A DNA stretch of 64,000 bases. Source: Euglena gracilis (taxonomy: Eukaryota; Euglenida; Euglenophyceae; Euglenales). Positions within the stretch are counted from its first letter, which is position 1, and every line of letters begins with the position of its first letter. The notes beneath the pieces are model-generated. The model saw only the letters and a list, made by a program, of their open reading frames with translations. It was not told the origin of the DNA and did no database searches. Where the stretch lies: contig CP154956.1 in the NCBI GenBank assembly GCA_039621445.1, forward strand, positions 32,213,437-32,277,436, in the 5' to 3' direction. Below are positions 60,004 through 64,000 of this stretch, piece by piece. The position numbers were made by a program, and so were the translations under genes.

Positions 60004-60332
60004 GTGGTGTTGAACAAAAACCAAATCTGTGTGGGCATTTTCTCGTTTTCCCCAAAAGTGGCCCAAACTGGGCATTTTCCCCCCAAGTATTTGCATATTC
60101 ACCCCCGATTGGGGGGTTTTGGAGCCATTTAAATGGGTTTTGACTGGTTTTGGGGTGATTTGGACAAAAAAATTTTCTGTGTCAAGAACTGTGTTTGGGC
60201 CAAGAGTTAGGGGGAGCCCAGGGGCGGGGACCGCGGCGCCGAAGGCGCCGTGGTCGCCCCTGGGCCCTCCTAAAACCTTGGCCCAAAACACTGTTCTTGT
60301 TTGAAACCATGTTTTGGGCGAAGATTTTATAC
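60004..60332 (+). other. Unit shared with the 39933-41398 element
   Basis: GCATATTCACCCCCGATTGG and surroundings (60040-60175) match 41095-41235. A hairpin GGCGCC-GAA-GGCGCC lies near 60234. No gene. Confidence 0.65.
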
Positions 60333-60910
60333 AAAAATCGACTGACACTAACAGATTCAGCAGGGGCGCCGGGCGCGAGCGAGCGAAGCGAGCCGCCCGG
60401 CGCCCCTGCTGAAACCGTGTATTAGGGCTCTGGCTTCACGCCCGAACCGGCGTTCTGGATGCCGGTTCGGCGCAGAAATTTCTGCGCCGAACCGGTGTCC
60501 AGAACGCCGGTTCGGGCGGGAAAACGGCGTCCTGGGGACCGAAAATGAAAAGTGCCAAAAAGTGTCCAAAATGGTTTGTAGACATGAGGCAATCATATCT
60601 GAGCACTTTTTGGGGGGTATTTGGCCAGAAATTGGGGTTCCATTTGGCCAAATCTGGGGATTTTCTGAAATAGAATACCATGCAGCAGGGCTGAAATCTA
60701 AGGCCATCTAAAACTCTTGAGAAGGGTTATCGATCAAGGGGGAACATGGCAGGTGAACAGTGGATTTTGGAATTTGCGAAAAGGGTCCAAAAATCGTAAT
60801 TCTGAAAAAACACAAGGGGTCCAGCTAAAATTTCCTAACCATAATTCTGAAAAACCCAGGGGAGGGTCCAACCAATTTTGAAAACACCCAGGGGGGCCAA
60901 AATTTCCCAA
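60333..60910 (+). repeat. Direct repeat with 3,116-bp spacing, first copy
   Basis: Essentially identical to 63449-64000, starting at TTATACAAAAATCGAC. It contains a hairpin with a 20-bp stem (60356-60413) and an 80-bp palindromic structure (60439-60518). Confidence 0.9.
60439..60518. repeat. 80-bp near-perfect palindrome
   Basis: Outer arms of 21 bp (CGCCCGAACCGGCGTTCTGGA and complement) enclose, after TG on each side, a perfect 34-bp palindrome (60462-60495, half-site CCGGTTCGGCGCAGAAA). The copy is at 63555-63634. Confidence 0.9.
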
Positions 60911-61275
60911 CTGTAATTAACATTTCCCAATAATTTTGAAAAATTCCCGGGGGGGGGGGTCCAGCCAAACTTTCCCAACCGTACTTCTGAAAAACCCTGG
61001 GGGGGGGCTCCAGCCAATTCTTTTTTCAACCGTGTTTGTGAAGAAACCCAGCCAAAATCTCTGAACCGGAATTCTGAAAAAAAGGGGGATCAAATCCCAA
61101 CCATAACTCTGGAAAAAAAAAGCGGGGTCCAACCGAAAATTCGGCATTGCAAATCTGAAAAAATCTGAGGGGGGTCCAGCCAAAATTTCCCAACCGTGAT
61201 TCTGAAAAAAACCTGGGGGTGGTCCAACCAAAAAAAAGTTCCAAATCGTAACTCTGAAAAAAAACCTTTCGATTG
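60795..61275. repeat. Degenerate tandem repeat, about 45-bp unit
   Basis: About ten units of the form TCTGAAAAACCC-GGGG-TCCAGCCAAAATTTCC-CAACCGTAAT. The same array begins again at 63905 and runs off the window. Confidence 0.8.
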
Positions 61276-61308
61276 ATGGTAACCTGGCATCAGACGGATG
61301 AAAACTTC

Positions 61309-62617
61309 GGCCCCGAGCGAGAAATTGGTGATGGACTTTTTGGTGGTCGGTACCGACTAGTCGGTACCGACCATGGTCGCTACCGACCATTTTCTAGCGA
61401 CTAGTCGGTACCGACCATTGGTGATAGGGTCGCTAGCGACTAGTCGCTAGCGACTAGTCGCTAGCGACCACCAATTTTAAGTCCACCCCCCCCCCTCTAA
61501 AAAAGTTTTTAAGCCCCCCCCCCCTCCAAAAAAAATTCATTCAAATATGAAGGAAAATGACTCGAAACCCACCCAAATGCCTTCAGAAACCCCCATTCGG
61601 GGGTCCATCTGCAAAAAATTTTGGGTAATATCTTCTTTTTGCGCCAGTTCTGTGAAAGTTGTCTTTGTCCAGGAGATAAGGAGCACGATTCGGCCTTCCT
61701 TGCCTTGCACACACAAGGGGATTTTGTTATTGGAGGGCGGGGTGGGGTGCGGGGGGGGGGGGGGGGGGAGCCCCCCCCCCCGCTGGACGACCAAGGGCGC
61801 CGAAGGCGCCTTAGGACTGTTTTGTTTACGGTGCGCGTGGCATTACATGGGCGCCTGGCCCTGGGTCGGTTACCCCCCCCCCCCGGAGGGGATTTTGTTA
61901 TTTGAGGGCGGGGGGGGTGGCGGGGGGGGGGGGCGGCAGCCCCCCCCCGCTAGACGACCAAGGGCGCCGAAGGCGCCTTAGGACTGTTTTTTTGTTACGG
62001 TGCGCGTGGCATTACATGCGCGCCTGGCCCTGGGTCGGTTACCCCCCGGAGGGGCTTTTGTTATTGGAGGGCGTGGGGGGTGCGGGGGGGGGGCGGCAGC
62101 CCCCCCCCCCGCTAGACGACCAAGGGCGCCGAAGGCGCCTTAGGACTGTTTTGTTTACGGTGCGCGTAGTTCGCATATCGGGGTTCCTTCGGGAGCACGA
62201 TTTGGCCCTCCTACTACGGCCTCCTCCGGGGGGGGGGGGGTTCGCCCCCCCCCCCGGGCCCCCCCCCCTCCAACTGGGCTCCTGGACAAAGACAACTTTC
62301 ACAGAACTGGCGCAAAAAGAACATATTACCCAATTTTTTTTTTTTTTTGACCCCCGAATGGGGGTTTCTGAAGGCATTTGGGTGGGTTTCGAGTCATTTT
62401 CCTTCATATTTCAATGAATTTTTTTTGGAGGGGGGGGGGGCTTAAAAACTTTTTTGGAGGGGGGGGGGGGTGGACTTAAAATTGGTGGTCGGGCCGACTA
62501 GTCGGCCCGACCACCAATGGTCGGTAGGCCATCACCAACAGTCGGTACCGACTAGTCGCTACCGACTAGTCGGTACCGACCACCAAAAAGTCCATCACCA
62601 ATTTCCCGCAATGAGCC
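61309..62617. mobile_element. Foldback DNA transposon-like element with 9-bp TSD
   Basis: Flanked by GAAAACTTC on both sides (61300-61308 and 62618-62626). Ends GGC..GC..GAAATTGGTGATGG are inverted, and the inverted repeats extend roughly 350 bp. They include palindromes such as GGTCGGTACCGACT|AGTCGGTACCGACC and unique-looking DNA (GCGCCAGTTCTGTGAAAG). A 9-bp duplication with long inverted repeats fits non-autonomous Mutator-like elements. The interior is a G/C hairpin array. No transposase. Confidence 0.75.
61716..62185 (+). repeat. Tandem array, about 165-170-bp unit, inside the foldback element
   Basis: Three units with GGATTTTGTTATTGGAGGGCG, a G-run/C-run hairpin, ACGACCAAGGGCGCCGAAGG and ACTGTTTTGTTTACGG. 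Related to the arrays at 59604 and (inverted) 40441. Confidence 0.85.
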
Positions 62618-62704
62618 GAAAACTTCAATCGGCCGATCGACATGGCCATGAGCCCAAAGGATCCCAAAAATGCCCAAAAATGTTCAGAAACTGGGTATTT
62701 ACGG

Positions 62705-62895
62705 CGAAATTGGCCTTTATTCCTTGAACGCCGGTTCGGGCGTGAAGCCAGAGCCCCTAATCCACGGTTTCAACAACTGCGTCCAGAACGCCGGTTCGGG
62801 CTGCCGCCCGAACCGGCGTTCTGGAACACGGCTTCACGCCAGAACCGGCGTTCTGGACACAGTTTTCGTATCAGAATCTGTTAGTGTCGGTCGAT
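62705..62895 (-). repeat. Inverted partial copy of the 60333/63449 repeat
   Basis: GAACGCCGGTTCGGGC boxes appear four times in alternating orientation, ending in TTAGTGTCGGTCGATTTTT, the complement of the start of the direct repeat. Confidence 0.75.
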
Positions 62896-62999
62896 TTTTC
62901 TAAAACCTATTTTGTATGGGCCCGACGCCTGTCTTGATATTCATTCGACCGAACCGACTGGATGGAAATATGGTCAAAAAAGTGGTTTTTGGCCCATTA

Positions 63000-63130
63000 A
63001 CGGGCGCCTGAATGGAAATCGACTGACATAAACGGCGCCTGAATGGAAATCGACCGACATAAACGGCGCCTGAATGGAAATCGAATGTCATAAACGGGCG
63101 CCTGAATGGAAATCGACTGACATAAACGGT
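63000..63130 (+). repeat. Tandem repeat, about 33-bp unit, four copies
   Basis: GGCGCCTGAATGGAAATCGA-type units, each ending GACATAAAC. The ATCGACCGACA core also starts the 3.1-kb-spaced direct repeat. Confidence 0.9.
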
Positions 63131-63299
63131 TTCCGATGTCTTTGAAATCGACCAACCTTTTGTTTCATTTTTTGAATGTCTTTTTGTTCCGTTTTGGGAC
63201 ATTGTCAGTTTCAGCCTGAAACCCGTTAATGTCGACCAATCTTTTGCCTTTTTTTTCGGAATGCTTGTTTCTTTTTTCAATCTCTATATCAAGAACTGC

Positions 63300-63375
63300 G
63301 TCTTAAACGCAGACTCTGACCTGAGTCTGCGTTTCGAAACACAGACTCGGGCCTGAGTCTGCGTTTTTTTAGAAA
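63300..63375. repeat. Two adjacent hairpins
   Basis: AAACGCAGACTC-TGACCT-GAGTCTGCGTTT has a perfect 12-bp stem. A second stem, CAGACTC-GGGCCT-GAGTCTG, follows directly. Confidence 0.9.
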
Positions 63376-63448
63376 CACAGATTTTGACCAAAGCCATGTT
63401 GCTATGAACACAGCCTTGGCCCGAAATCCGATGATGTCAATATTATAC

Positions 63449-64000
63449 AAAAATCGACCGACACTAACAGATTCAGCAGGGGCGCCGGGCGCGAGCGAGC
63501 GAAGCGAGCCGCCCGGCGCCCCTGCTGAAACCGTGTATTAGGGCTCTGGCTTCACGCCCGAACCGGCGTTCTGGATGCCGGTTCGGCGCAGAAATTTCTG
63601 CGCCGAACCGGTGTCCAGAACGCCGGTTCGGGCGGGAAAACGGCGTCCTGGGGACCGAAAATGAAAAGTGCCAAAAAGTGTCCAAAATGGTTTGTAGACA
63701 TGAGGCAATCATATCTGAGCACTTTTTGGGGGGTATTTGGCCAGAAATTGGGGTTCCATTTGGCCAAATCTGGGGATTTTCTGAAATAGAATACCATGCA
63801 GCAGGGCTGAAATCTAAGGCCATCTAAAACTCTTGAGAAGGGTTATCGATCAAGGGGGAACATGGCAGGTGAACAGTGGATTTTGGAATTTGCGAAAAGG
63901 GTCCAAAAATCGTAATTCTGACAAGGGGTCCAGCTAAAATTTCCTAACCATAATTCTGAAAAACCCAGGGGAGGGTCCAACCAATTTTGAAAACACCCAG
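63449..64000 (+). repeat. Direct repeat with 3,116-bp spacing, second copy
   Basis: Copy of 60333-60910, cut by the window end. The only clear difference is a short deletion in an A-rich spot near 63919. Confidence 0.9.

Overview
This window is eukaryotic genomic DNA made almost entirely of mobile elements and low-complexity repeats. I found no complete cellular gene, rRNA, tRNA or CRISPR array. The elements present (non-LTR, tyrosine-recombinase and chromodomain LTR retroelements), splice-like exon edges, a GKGKG tract and long G/C homopolymers suggest a large repeat-rich protist or microalgal nuclear genome. A dinoflagellate-like alga is possible, but the degenerate telomere-like blocks are TTAGGG rather than TTTAGGG, so I do not assign a lineage.

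Left part (1-33.6 kb): three retroelement types are stacked. (1) A GC-rich non-LTR (LINE-type) element on the + strand (2029-10543) has a gag-like ORF, AP-endonuclease, reverse transcriptase, RNase H and a C-terminal Cys/His domain. It is dead: a TGA inside the endonuclease, an Ala in place of a catalytic RT Asp, and several frameshifts. It lies between two ~2.03 kb, nearly identical direct repeats (1-2028 and 10544-12571). (2) Those repeats are the tyrosine-recombinase 3' end of a DIRS-like retrotransposon on the - strand. A more complete copy runs from 33130 down to 11909 and has ~105-bp inverted terminal repeats. (3) That DIRS-like copy is split inside its RT gene by a 16.8 kb Ty3/gypsy-type chromodomain LTR element on the - strand (14702-31533). 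Its ends are supported by LTRs of 427 and 426 bp, a TGTTC target duplication, an initiator-Met-type primer-binding site and a polypurine tract.

The LTR element is the most interesting object. It has a long multi-module Gag, an SR-rich protein with two zinc knuckles, protease, a Dam-methyltransferase-like segment ahead of RT-RNase H, an integrase with chromodomain, and a 5.4 kb extra gene in the env position with five CxxC motifs and no recognised function. Five of the in-frame stops in the gag-protease part are all TAG. The whole element is studded with short perfect hairpins whose loops are T-rich on the + strand.

Right part (33.6-64 kb): no intact genes. It holds long dispersed and inverted repeats, minisatellites, G/C-run hairpin arrays, foldback elements with strongly palindromic ends (one, 61309-62617, with a 9-bp target duplication), degenerate telomere-like TTAGGG blocks with an insertion inside, a gag relic related to the LTR element (55.1 kb), and a few exon-like fragments (44.1, 50.9 and 59.0 kb) of unknown origin.
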